From Clostridia bacterium (lineage in GTDB: Bacteria; Bacillota_A; Clostridia; Oscillospirales; UBA929): a DNA stretch of 7,937 nt. Within the stretch, counting starts at the first letter, position 1, and each line of letters starts with the position of its first letter. The notes below the pieces were generated by a model. The model saw nothing but the letters and a program-made list of their open reading frames with translations, did not search any database and was not told where the DNA came from. Of this stretch, positions 1-5,649 are shown piece by piece. The stretch is taken from assembly GCA_026001245.1 (NCBI GenBank), contig BNZR01000062.1, positions 1-7,937 on the forward strand, in the 5' to 3' direction. The translations under genes were made by a program, and so were the position numbers.

Positions 1-1
1 G

Positions 2-430
2 CGTTCGGGTACGGAGGCCGTACCGATAATCGCGGCGATGGCGGCGGCCATAAAAAGCTACGCCCCGCCCGACCGCAACCTATTGCTCTACGCCCGCGAC
101 AGGCTGTGCGCCATGGGCGCTACAATAATCCCGCCGTACGCCGCGCCGCACATACTGGCGTTCGCGTTTGCGGGTTGTCCCGGGCCTGTGGTACAGCGCA
201 TGCTGTCGGATTCGGGGGTTTGCGTGTCAACGGGCGCGGCCTGCTCCAAGGGGCGCGGCTCGGCGGTGTTGCTGTCGCAAAAATTGCCGAAGCCTATTGT
301 TGACGGGGCGTTGCGCGTAAGCTTAAGCGCGGAAAACACACGCGGCGACATAGACGCGCTAGCCGTCGCTTTAGAATCAATTTTGACTCGTATGAAATTT
401 AAGTTTTCGGGTGGCGCGGGCGCGACTTGA
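2..430 (+). CDS. Cysteine desulfurase (NifS/IscS family), C-terminal part; 5' end outside window
   Basis: This is a PLP-dependent cysteine desulfurase, which takes sulfur from L-cysteine (releasing alanine) for Fe-S cluster, thiolated tRNA or cofactor synthesis in the cytosol. The frame is open from base 2 and begins RSGTEAVPIIAAM, matching the conserved RSGTEN-x-P segment of the family. The mobile active-site loop follows as STGAACSKG, with the catalytic Cys codon at 242-244, and then the usual C-terminal LRVSLSAENTRGDIDAL segment that ends these enzymes. About 142 residues are visible of a usual 380-400, so roughly the first 240 residues lie upstream. An ATG at 38 is internal and not the start. 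The NifS, IscS, SufS-like and CsdA-like subgroups cannot be separated firmly; the short GAACSKG loop favours the NifS/IscS class. The last 32 bp overlap the convergent comFB-like gene. Confidence 0.93.
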   Translation, partial: RSGTEAVPIIAAMAAAIKSYAPPDRNLLLYARDRLCAMGATIIPPYAAPHILAFAFAGCPGPVVQRMLSDSGVCVSTGAACSKGRGSAVLLSQKLPKPIVDGALRVSLSAENTRGDIDALAVALESILTRMKFKFSGGAGAT

Positions 431-680
431 CCTTTTCTATGGCGTTGGTGATCTCCATTGTAACGTCCACGGTCTCCTGCGCCTCGAAGCTTTCCAGCTT
501 GGCGAACAGCTGCCCCTTGGTGGTAACGACATAATGCGGCGGCAGATTGTTAAGCGCGAGCGCGATTATGTCCAGCCGGCATTGCTCGCAACCGCAAACG
601 TCCTGCCCCGGCAGCAGCTCCGCGACACGATTCGACACGATAATCTCGGTGTAATTTTGCAGTTTATGTTCCTCGTTCAT
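399..680 (-). CDS. ComFB-family protein (late competence development protein ComFB domain)
   Basis: This is a 93-residue cytosolic protein of the ComFB family. The diagnostic features are NYTE near the N-terminus (residues 9-12), the cysteine cluster DVCGCEQCRLD (Cys29, Cys31, Cys34) and ALALNNLPPHYVVT just after it, which together are close to the family signature. The cysteines probably bind zinc. ComFB is encoded in the B. subtilis comF operon, and cyanobacterial and Bacillus homologues have been reported as cyclic-di-GMP receptors; whether this one binds a nucleotide is not visible here. The start is taken at ATG 680. A GTG at 725 is in frame but falls in the predicted promoter spacer, whereas ATG 680 follows a purine-rich stretch (GAGAGGGTGGAG, 695-684). 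The gene stands alone, diverges from the gene at 847 and runs convergently into the cysteine desulfurase. Its role in this organism is unknown, and competence is only one possibility. Confidence 0.85.
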   Translation of the reverse strand: MNEEHKLQNYTEIIVSNRVAELLPGQDVCGCEQCRLDIIALALNNLPPHYVVTTKGQLFAKLESFEAQETVDVTMEITNAIEKVKSRPRHPKT

Positions 681-715
681 TGACTCCACCCTCTCTAATA
701 ACGCGTTGCTCTCCC

Positions 716-744
716 ATTCTAGCACATATAAAAGCTTTTTTCAA
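716..744 (-). promoter_or_regulatory. SigA-type promoter for the comFB-like gene
   Basis: Read on the minus strand, a -35 TTGAAA (744-739) and a -10 TAGAAT (721-716) are separated by 17 bp, and TGC directly before the -10 gives an extended -10. The predicted transcript start is near 709, leaving a leader of about 29 nt before ATG 680. This excludes the upstream GTG at 725 as the start codon. Confidence 0.6.
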
Positions 745-777
745 GGATTTTTTAAGATTTTTTTAAGGTTGGTACTA

Positions 778-805
778 TTGTATTGTAATTTTCCTGTGGT
801 ATAAT
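778..805 (+). promoter_or_regulatory. Extended -10 promoter for the gene at 847
   Basis: A perfect TATAAT (800-805) is preceded by TGG (797-799), giving an extended -10. The only -35 candidate at a proper distance is TTGTAT (778-783, 16-bp spacer), which is poor, as is typical for extended -10 promoters. Three T-tracts lie just upstream (736-764) and may act as an UP-like or curved element. The predicted start is near 812, giving a leader of about 35 nt. Confidence 0.6.
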
Positions 806-827
806 AATATGTGAACAGGATATGTAC

Positions 828-836
828 AAGGAGGGG
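828..836 (+). promoter_or_regulatory. Ribosome binding site deciding the GTG start at 847
   Basis: AAGGAGGGG lies 10 nt before the GTG at 847. No ATG is available nearby, and the N-terminal residues (KHIYITLLQSK) form the first beta-strand expected of the fold, so GTG 847 is the likely start. Confidence 0.7.
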
Positions 837-846
837 AAACGTTTAA

Positions 847-1383
847 GTGAAGCACATCTATATCACGCTGTTACAAAGCAAAACCTTGGTGTCGCGGGGG
901 CTGAAGCTGCTCTCCGGCGACAAGTATAACCACGCGTCCATCTCGTTTGACGAATCGCTGGACGTGCTGTATTCGTTCGCCCGCAAGACGCGGTACAATA
1001 TCTTCAACGCGGGCTTTATCGAGGAACGGCTGGATCGCGGCATTTGGAAGGACTTTTCGCGTTGCGGCTTCTGCGTGCTGGATATCGAGGTAACCGACGA
1101 GGAATTTGCCGCCGTGCGCGACGAACTGGAGGTCTTTCTGGCGCGGCGCGACGTGTACCGCTACAATATACTGGGGCTTACCGCGTTTTTGACCGGGATC
1201 CCCATAGTGCGCCCCAATAATTATTACTTCTGCTCGCAGTTCGTATCCCACCTGCTAAACCGCACGAACCGCTGGCGCGAACCCGAACACTGGACAAAGC
1301 CGATGGACTTCATGCGCTTCGGAAGAGTAAAATTTGAAGGCACACTTGAAGAATACAGACGTCAAAAAGCCCTCTCCGTTTAG
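847..1383 (+). CDS. Permuted NlpC/P60-like (YiiX/YebB-type) papain-fold protein, putative
   Basis: This 178-residue protein has no signal peptide. Its layout resembles circularly permuted NlpC/P60 proteins (the YiiX/YebB and LRAT-like group). An N-terminal strand and helix lead into KYNHASISFDE with His29 as the candidate catalytic histidine. About 100 residues later YYFCSQFVSHLL carries Cys129 as the candidate nucleophile at the start of a helix. The order His then Cys is the mark of the permuted form. Members of the superfamily cleave or transfer peptide, amide or acyl bonds, in cell-wall peptides or lipids; the substrate here is unknown and activity is inferred only. The Firmicute proteins I know of this type are small hypothetical proteins. 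It begins with GTG after a strong Shine-Dalgarno, is probably monocistronic with its own promoter, and ends inside a terminator hairpin that supplies its TAG stop. Family assignment is fairly sure; function is open. Confidence 0.7.
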   Translation: MKHIYITLLQSKTLVSRGLKLLSGDKYNHASISFDESLDVLYSFARKTRYNIFNAGFIEERLDRGIWKDFSRCGFCVLDIEVTDEEFAAVRDELEVFLARRDVYRYNILGLTAFLTGIPIVRPNNYYFCSQFVSHLLNRTNRWREPEHWTKPMDFMRFGRVKFEGTLEEYRRQKALSV

Positions 1384-1395
1384 GAGAGGGTTTTT
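1364..1395. terminator. Bidirectional intrinsic terminator
   Basis: The stem CCCTCTCC (1370-1377) pairs perfectly with GGAGAGGG (1383-1390) around a 5-nt loop. It is flanked by AAAAA (1364-1368) on the left and TTTTT (1391-1395) on the right, so a T-run follows the hairpin on both strands. On the plus strand it ends the gene at 847, whose TAG stop (1381-1383) spans the end of the loop and the first base of the right arm. On the minus strand it lies 4 nt past the mature 3' end of rnpB and ends that transcript. Confidence 0.9.
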
Positions 1396-1398
1396 GTT

Positions 1399-1826
1399 CT
1401 TGAGTAAATCTGTAAGCCGAGTTCTGTGTTTGACAGTCATCTATCTGGGCCGCCCGTTGCCGAACGGCTCACGCCACCTCCATGGGGCGGGGCGGGCTAC
1501 CCCACAATGCCCCTCCGCGGTGTTGCTTCGGATAGAGTTTACAGGGTCGTATCGTTCCCGACCGACCGGTGAGCCTTTACCTCGCCTTTCCACCCGTTCC
1601 CGGACAGATAACGGATAACAGATATCAGATTACAGATATGGACGCGTCCCCTATCTGTTATCCGTTATCCGTTATCTGTTATCTGCCCGGGTGGTTTGTT
1701 TCTGTTGCACTTGTCCTGAAGTCGCCTTCGGCGGACGTTATCCGCTATCCTTGCCCTACGAAGCTCGGACTTTCCTCACGACGCGGCCTTTCGGCGCTGC
1801 GCGCGCGACTGTCCGGTTCACTCAAG
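1399..1826 (-). ncRNA. rnpB: RNase P RNA, bacterial type A, with enlarged P12 arm
   Basis: This is the catalytic RNA of ribonuclease P, which removes the 5' leader from pre-tRNAs. On the minus strand the RNA shows the conserved core GAGGAAAGTCC (1777-1767) followed by GAGCTTCGTAGGGCAAGG. It also has GTGCAACAGA, GGTGGAAAGGCGAGGTAA and the terminal ACAGAACTCGGCTTA (1427-1413). P1 is a 10-bp helix between 1826-1817 and 1408-1399 with one G-U pair, which fixes both ends. The predicted transcription start (7 nt past the -10) coincides with the first base of P1. The length is 428 nt against a usual 350-400; the excess is in P12 (1590-1694), closed by CCACCCG/CGGGTGG and filled with heptamer repeats. 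The type-A architecture argues for Clostridia over Bacilli. Short open frames across this locus should not be called genes. Confidence 0.96.
1607..1685. repeat. Inverted pair of 5x heptamer arrays inside the rnpB P12 arm
   Basis: The left arm (1607-1641) is five back-to-back 7-nt units of the form GATAACR, with decayed copies such as GATTACA. The right arm (1651-1685) is five units of the complement type TTATCYG. A 9-nt spacer separates them, so the arms fold into one long imperfect hairpin capping P12. All units keep the 7-nt register without any indel. The arms are similar but not exact complements (G-U pairs and mismatches), so the structure is a diverged repeat and not a fresh duplication. 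Confidence 0.9.
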
Positions 1827-1832
1827 GCCTTG

Positions 1833-1861
1833 ATTATACCACGAAAGGCGCGGCTTGTCAA
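1833..1861 (-). promoter_or_regulatory. Consensus promoter of rnpB
   Basis: On the minus strand TTGACA (1861-1856) and TATAAT (1838-1833) are both perfect matches to the housekeeping sigma consensus, with the ideal 17-bp spacer. The start is predicted at 1826, the first base of helix P1, so the RNA may need no 5' trimming. The strength fits a constitutive stable-RNA gene. Confidence 0.92.
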
Positions 1862-1862
1862 G

Positions 1863-1886
1863 TAGGGGCGATTATTAATCGCCCGC
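1863..1886. repeat. Short palindromic repeat (GGGCGATT stem)
   Basis: GGGCGATT (1866-1873) and AATCGCCC (1877-1884) form a perfect 8-bp inverted repeat around a 3-nt loop, with flanking GTAG on the left. No T-run follows on either strand, so it is not an intrinsic terminator. It begins 2 bp outside the rnpB -35 box. It resembles the small dispersed palindromes (GTAGGGGCG...) that I recall from many Clostridia genomes; only one copy is in the window, so dispersal cannot be shown here. Confidence 0.55.
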
Positions 1887-1967
1887 GTTTTCCCTCCGTC
1901 TTGTCTGCTCCTGCATTTTCTTGTTCCTGCGCGACGCATGTCCCATAAATTTTCTTGCTTTACCCCC

Positions 1968-1996
1968 TTGACTGTTCACAGATTGTACATTATAAT
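1968..1996 (+). promoter_or_regulatory. SigA-type promoter of the xylan-utilisation operon
   Basis: TTGACT (1968-1973) and a perfect TATAAT (1991-1996) are spaced by 17 bp. The predicted start is near 2003, giving a leader of about 50 nt that contains the 24-bp palindrome. It is the only good promoter seen before the operon and is divergent from rnpB. Confidence 0.8.
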
Positions 1997-2009
1997 TAAA
2001 CAAGAGATA

Positions 2010-2033
2010 TTTTGTGTGTTCGTACACGCAAAA
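2010..2033. promoter_or_regulatory. Quasi-palindrome in the operon leader: candidate repressor operator or RNA hairpin
   Basis: The arms TTTTGTGTGTTC (left) and GTACACGCAAAA (right) are mirror complements at 10 of 12 positions around a central CG. The site begins about 7 bp after the predicted transcript start and ends 7 bp before the Shine-Dalgarno. A central CG in a palindrome at the start site is typical of LacI-family operators, which often control sugar operons. The same bases in RNA would make a 10-bp stem (one G-U) with a 4-nt loop. It matches the CcpA cre consensus poorly. The regulator is not in the window. Confidence 0.55.
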
Positions 2034-2040
2034 ACAAAAC

Positions 2041-2046
2041 AGGAGG
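2041..2046 (+). promoter_or_regulatory. Ribosome binding site deciding the ATG start at 2054
   Basis: A perfect AGGAGG sits 7 nt before ATG 2054. The frame is open further upstream to a GTG at 2012, but that codon lies in the leader palindrome with no Shine-Dalgarno, and starting there would put 14 residues before the signal peptide. Confidence 0.9.
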
Positions 2047-2053
2047 TTTGAGT

Positions 2054-3766
2054 ATGAAAAGAATCATCGCAATGCTGTCCGCGCTGGTGCTTTGCCTGTC
2101 GCTTGCGGCTTGCAGCAGCAACGGCGAAACGCCCACCGGCAACAATCCGTCTGACGACACCACGGCGGGGACACTACCCGTGCTGTCCCCCGACAACCCG
2201 CATACCCTTACGGTCTGGCTGACCACAAACAACCAACAGCCTAATAAGGACAACGTCCTTGACAAGCTTCTTAAAGAGGAGCTGGGTATCACGCTGGAAT
2301 ACTCCATCGTTACCCCCGATAACGCCACGCAGATTGTCGGCACTATGCTGGCCGGCGGCAAGTTCCCGGATCTTATCGGCACAACCGACCAAAACGCACG
2401 CTTTATAACGGGCGGCGCGTTGATTCCGCTGGACAAATACCTTAAACCAGAAGTCGCCCCGCTGTTGGCGGAGCATGTCAAGCCCTACTGGAACAACCTG
2501 GCCTATGACGCGGGCGCGGTGGGCGACGGCAATAAGCACATCTACATACTGCCCAACTACAACCGCTATTACGGCGAAATCACGGGCGGACGCTCATACG
2601 GCGCACCCTCGTTCATGATTCAAAAGGCCGTGCTTGAAGACGCGGGCTACCCCAGCCTTGACAACATGACCATCGAAAAATTCTTCGAGCTAATCGAAAA
2701 CTACAAGAACAAATACCCGCAAATCGGCGGCAAGGACACCATCGGCTTCGAGATTTTGGCCGTAACCGGCCGCGAGTGGGGCATGACCAACGTCCCCATG
2801 CACCTTATGGGCTGGCCGAACAACGGCGATGTTACCGTTGACGAAAACAACAAGGCCTCGCTGTTCGCCACCACCGATTACTCCAAGCGTTGGTTCAGCT
2901 TCCTAAACGAGCAGTACAACAAGGGTCTGGTCGACGCCGAAAGCTTTACCCAAACGCTGGACGGCTATTTGGCCAAGCTGGGTCAGGGCAACGTGCTGGG
3001 CTTCTTCGACCAATTTTGGAGCAGTCAAAGCGCGTACGACGCGCTTGTCGCGTCCGGTGATTACGATCGCACGTGGGTTCCCGTCATGCCGACCTTTGAC
3101 GGCATCGAGCCGTGGTACCTTGACCGCGAGGTTATGAACATCAACCAAGGCTTCGGCGTGTCCGTAAGCAGCACACAGCCCGAAGTGGCCGTGGCGTTTT
3201 TAAACGAAATGCTGACGGAAAAATGGCAGAAACGCTTGGCGTGGGGCATCGAGGGTCAGGACTACGAGGTCAACGAAGAGGGGCGCTTCTATCGCACCGC
3301 CGACCAGCGCAAGCAGGGCGAAGACTTGGTCTACAAGGCCGACCATCAGCTGGCCGCCCTGAACGACCTGCTGCCCAAGCACCAAGGCACCTACTCTGAC
3401 GGCAACGCCTACGGCCCCGGCGACCAGCCCGAGGAATTCTTCGTATCGCTGTCGGAATACGACCAAAACTTCTTGGCCAAGTATAACAAAAAAACCTGGC
3501 GCGACTTTTTGAACCAGCCCAAGGATAACCCCGTTTGGTACCCCTGCTGGAACATCACCAAGGAGGATGGCTCGGAGGCGCAACAGGTCAGCCAGCAGAT
3601 GGTTGACATGTGGGTTAAGTACTATCCCCGCGCCATAATCGCCAAGCCCGGCGAATTTGAGGGCGTGTGGACGGAATACCTGAACGACTTCGGCAGAATC
3701 AACACCGCCGCCTACCTTGAGGTGGTTGACAAGGGTATTGCCGACCGCATAGCTCTGTTAAGCTGA
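2054..3766 (+). CDS. Extracellular sugar-binding lipoprotein of a CUT1 ABC importer (LplA/YtcQ-like)
   Basis: This 570-residue lipoprotein is anchored on the outer face of the membrane and should capture oligosaccharides for the two permeases that follow. The signal peptide is clear: MKR, a hydrophobic stretch (residues 4-19) and the lipobox LAAC with Cys20 as the lipidated residue, followed by a polar Ser/Thr/Asn/Asp-rich linker (21-50). The mature fold starts with LTVWLTTNN (about 52-60). Next come DKLLKEELGITLEYSI and an AGGKFPDLIG segment, typical of family-1 solute-binding proteins of the large LplA/YtcQ/AlgQ type, whose usual length is 500-570 residues. The C-terminal region is rich in Trp and Tyr, as expected for carbohydrate stacking. 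It is the first gene of the operon and is one base from the permease. With the xylanase as operon partner, I infer xylo-oligosaccharide or aldouronate ligands; ligand choice cannot be read from the sequence. Confidence 0.9.
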   Translation: MKRIIAMLSALVLCLSLAACSSNGETPTGNNPSDDTTAGTLPVLSPDNPHTLTVWLTTNNQQPNKDNVLDKLLKEELGITLEYSIVTPDNATQIVGTMLAGGKFPDLIGTTDQNARFITGGALIPLDKYLKPEVAPLLAEHVKPYWNNLAYDAGAVGDGNKHIYILPNYNRYYGEITGGRSYGAPSFMIQKAVLEDAGYPSLDNMTIEKFFELIENYKNKYPQIGGKDTIGFEILAVTGREWGMTNVPMHLMGWPNNGDVTVDENNKASLFATTDYSKRWFSFLNEQYNKGLVDAESFTQTLDGYLAKLGQGNVLGFFDQFWSSQSAYDALVASGDYDRTWVPVMPTFDGIEPWYLDREVMNINQGFGVSVSSTQPEVAVAFLNEMLTEKWQKRLAWGIEGQDYEVNEEGRFYRTADQRKQGEDLVYKADHQLAALNDLLPKHQGTYSDGNAYGPGDQPEEFFVSLSEYDQNFLAKYNKKTWRDFLNQPKDNPVWYPCWNITKEDGSEAQQVSQQMVDMWVKYYPRAIIAKPGEFEGVWTEYLNDFGRINTAAYLEVVDKGIADRIALLS

Positions 3767-3767
3767 G

Positions 3768-4709
3768 ATGGTACGAGACAGAAGAAGCGTTTGGGAAACG
3801 CTGTGGAATCAGAGGACGCTTATCGTAATGAGCGTCCCTCTCCTCCTGTATAAAATCCTGTTCGCGTACGTCCCGCTAACCGGCTGGACGATGGCGTTTC
3901 AGAACTACAACATCCGCATACAGGATTGGTGGAAGCAACAATGGGTCGGGCTTGACGTATTCAAGTCGCTGTTCACGGGTCTTCAGGGCGAAAAATTTGT
4001 GCGCGACGTGTTCAACACGCTGGGGCAAGCCGTGCTGACACTGGCCGTGGGCTTTGTCTGCACGATACTGCTGGCTCTTATGCTAAACGAGGTGCGGCAC
4101 ATCGGCCTTAAGCGCGTAATCCAAAACATCACCTACATGCCGCACTTTTTGTCATGGATAGTCGTTGCGGGCTTGACGGCCACAATGCTTTCCGCCCCGG
4201 CCAGCGGCGGCGTGATAAATCAAGTGCTGATGGACTTGCATATCATCTCAAAGCCCATCGAGTTTTTGGCTAAGCCCGAATACTTTTGGGGGATTGTCGC
4301 GGGGTCGCACCTATGGAAAGAGCTTGGATGGAACACTATAATCTACCTTGCGGCGATGACCAGTATCGACCCCACCTTGTACGAGGCCGCCGAGATAGAC
4401 GGGGCGCACCGCTACCGCAAGATGTGGAGTATCACACTGCCCAGTATCCGCCCCACTATCGTAATCCTGCTGATTATGAACATGGGCTTCGTGCTTGAAG
4501 CGGGCTTCGAGATTCAATACTTCTTGGGCAACGGCATTGTGGTGGATACCGCCGAAACTATCGACATATTCGTGCTTAAATACGGCATAAATATGGGGCA
4601 GTATTCGCTGGCCACGGCGGCGGGTATCTTTAAAACCGTTGTAAGCGTCGCGCTTATCATGTTCGCCAACACTCTTGCCGGCAAGCTCGGCGAAGAGAAG
4701 CTGATATAG
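3768..4709 (+). CDS. CUT1 ABC sugar transporter permease, LplB/YteP type
   Basis: This is an integral membrane subunit (313 residues) forming half of the translocation pore. It starts with a short basic N-terminus (VRDRRSVWETLWNQR) and first membrane segment at about 18-38 (LIVMSVPLLLYKILFAYVPL), followed by the FAYVPLTGWTMAFQNYN motif typical of LplB/YteP proteins. Further membrane segments lie near 83-105, 122-142, 172-195, 229-248 and 281-301. The cytoplasmic EAA loop that docks to the ATPase is clear at YEAAEIDGAHRYRKMWSITLP (about 205-224). The length is normal for the family. The ATG follows the TGA of the binding-protein gene after one base, with no recognisable Shine-Dalgarno, so translation probably depends on coupling to the upstream gene. 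No ATP-binding subunit is encoded nearby; members of this family usually share an MsmX-type ATPase encoded elsewhere. Confidence 0.92.
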   Translation: MVRDRRSVWETLWNQRTLIVMSVPLLLYKILFAYVPLTGWTMAFQNYNIRIQDWWKQQWVGLDVFKSLFTGLQGEKFVRDVFNTLGQAVLTLAVGFVCTILLALMLNEVRHIGLKRVIQNITYMPHFLSWIVVAGLTATMLSAPASGGVINQVLMDLHIISKPIEFLAKPEYFWGIVAGSHLWKELGWNTIIYLAAMTSIDPTLYEAAEIDGAHRYRKMWSITLPSIRPTIVILLIMNMGFVLEAGFEIQYFLGNGIVVDTAETIDIFVLKYGINMGQYSLATAAGIFKTVVSVALIMFANTLAGKLGEEKLI

Positions 4710-4721
4710 GGGGGCGAAGTG

Positions 4722-5615
4722 ATGAAACGACATAGACTTGAACCCGTGGTGTTCAACACCATCAACATCGGTTTGCTGTTAATCCTTTCCGTAATCATGC
4801 TGTACCCCATGCTGAACACGCTTGCGCTGTCGTTCAACGACGGCAAGGACGCGGTTAAGGGCGGCATAGGTATTTTCCCGCGTATCTTCTCCACAGACGC
4901 GTACCGCGTGGTGTTCAATCAGGACGCGCTGTCGCGGGCGTTCTTTGTCAGCGCGTTGCGCGTGGTTGTTCAGGTTGTGCTTAACCTGTTCTTCACAGCC
5001 ATGCTGGCCTACGCAATCAGCCGCAAGGAGTATATCTGGGCAAAGCCGATAACGGTTATCTTCGTGCTTACCATGTACTTCAACGCGGGGCTTATCCCCA
5101 ACTACATGCTGATAAAGGATTTGCACATGATCGGCACGTTCCAGGTGTACTGGGTTCCCAGTATCATCAGCGCTTTTAACCTTATCGTCATGCGAACGCA
5201 GATAAAGGCCTTGCCCGAAAGCCTGATGGAATCGGCGCGAATAGACGGCGCGGGGGATTTCCGGATCTTCTTCCAAATCGTCCTGCCGCTGATAGTCCCC
5301 GTGCTGGCCACAATCGCGCTGTTCGTGGCGGTAGGCACTTGGAACGCGTGGTTTGACACGCTGCTGTATAACAACCAAGGCATTAAATGGACTGTTGTAC
5401 AGTACGAGCTGCAAAAGCTGCTGGCCAGCGCCATGAGTACGTTAAGCTCATACGGCACTCCGGGCGAGGCGGGGGCGGGGCTTGGCCCCTCGGTCACCCC
5501 GACAACGCTTCGCGCCGCGATTACCATAGCCACCACGGTTCCTATTCTAATCGTATACCCCTTCCTGCAACGCTACTTCGTCACAGGCTTGACCATCGGC
5601 GGCGTTAAGGAGTAG
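4722..5615 (+). CDS. CUT1 ABC sugar transporter permease, YtcP/LplC type
   Basis: This is the second membrane subunit of the importer, 297 residues. It has six predicted membrane segments, near 11-33, 74-98, 108-125, 141-157, 187-208 and 265-284. The EAA loop reads LMESARIDGAGDFRIFFQIV and ends in LP (188-189). The C-terminal RYFVTGLTIGGVKE is the hallmark ending of YtcP/LplC permeases. Two start codons are adjacent, GTG 4719 and ATG 4722; ATG is preferred because the AGGGGGG site (4708-4714) is 7 nt from it and only 4 nt from the GTG. It follows the first permease by 12 bp and precedes the xylanase by 34 bp, all on one strand, so it is co-transcribed. Together with its partner it forms the heterodimeric pore for the oligosaccharides released by the xylanase (inferred from the operon). 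Confidence 0.92.
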   Translation: MKRHRLEPVVFNTINIGLLLILSVIMLYPMLNTLALSFNDGKDAVKGGIGIFPRIFSTDAYRVVFNQDALSRAFFVSALRVVVQVVLNLFFTAMLAYAISRKEYIWAKPITVIFVLTMYFNAGLIPNYMLIKDLHMIGTFQVYWVPSIISAFNLIVMRTQIKALPESLMESARIDGAGDFRIFFQIVLPLIVPVLATIALFVAVGTWNAWFDTLLYNNQGIKWTVVQYELQKLLASAMSTLSSYGTPGEAGAGLGPSVTPTTLRAAITIATTVPILIVYPFLQRYFVTGLTIGGVKE

Positions 5616-5635
5616 TCCCGCCGCACTTGAAATTG

Positions 5636-5641
5636 AAGGAG
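5636..5641 (+). promoter_or_regulatory. Ribosome binding site of the xylanase gene
   Basis: AAGGAG lies 8 nt before ATG 5650, which begins a textbook signal peptide. The 34-bp gap after the permease stop contains no hairpin or promoter, so the xylanase is read from the operon transcript with its own good initiation site. Confidence 0.85.
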
Positions 5642-5649
5642 TAAATCAG

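Noticed and set aside
1607..1685. Possible CRISPR array or miniature mobile element
   Set aside because: The units are 7 nt with no spacers and sit in inverted arms inside an RNA helix; there are no target-site duplications or cas genes.
1334..1948. Several open frames of 60-100 codons on both strands across this stretch
   Set aside because: They lie over the rnpB gene, its promoter and the terminator; the conserved RNA core explains the sequence, and none has a ribosome site or family resemblance.
2014..2028. CcpA cre site in the operon leader
   Set aside because: Several fixed positions of the TGWAANCGNTNWCA consensus do not match; the palindrome fits a generic central-CG operator better.
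2012..2053. Upstream in-frame GTG start for the binding protein
   Set aside because: It has no Shine-Dalgarno and lies in the palindrome, and it would put a polar 14-residue stretch before the lipoprotein signal. ATG 2054 has a perfect AGGAGG.
4779..5414. Open frame of 211 codons opposite the second permease
   Set aside because: The translation is rich in His, Arg and Gln without membrane or fold features; the plus strand is a clear permease.
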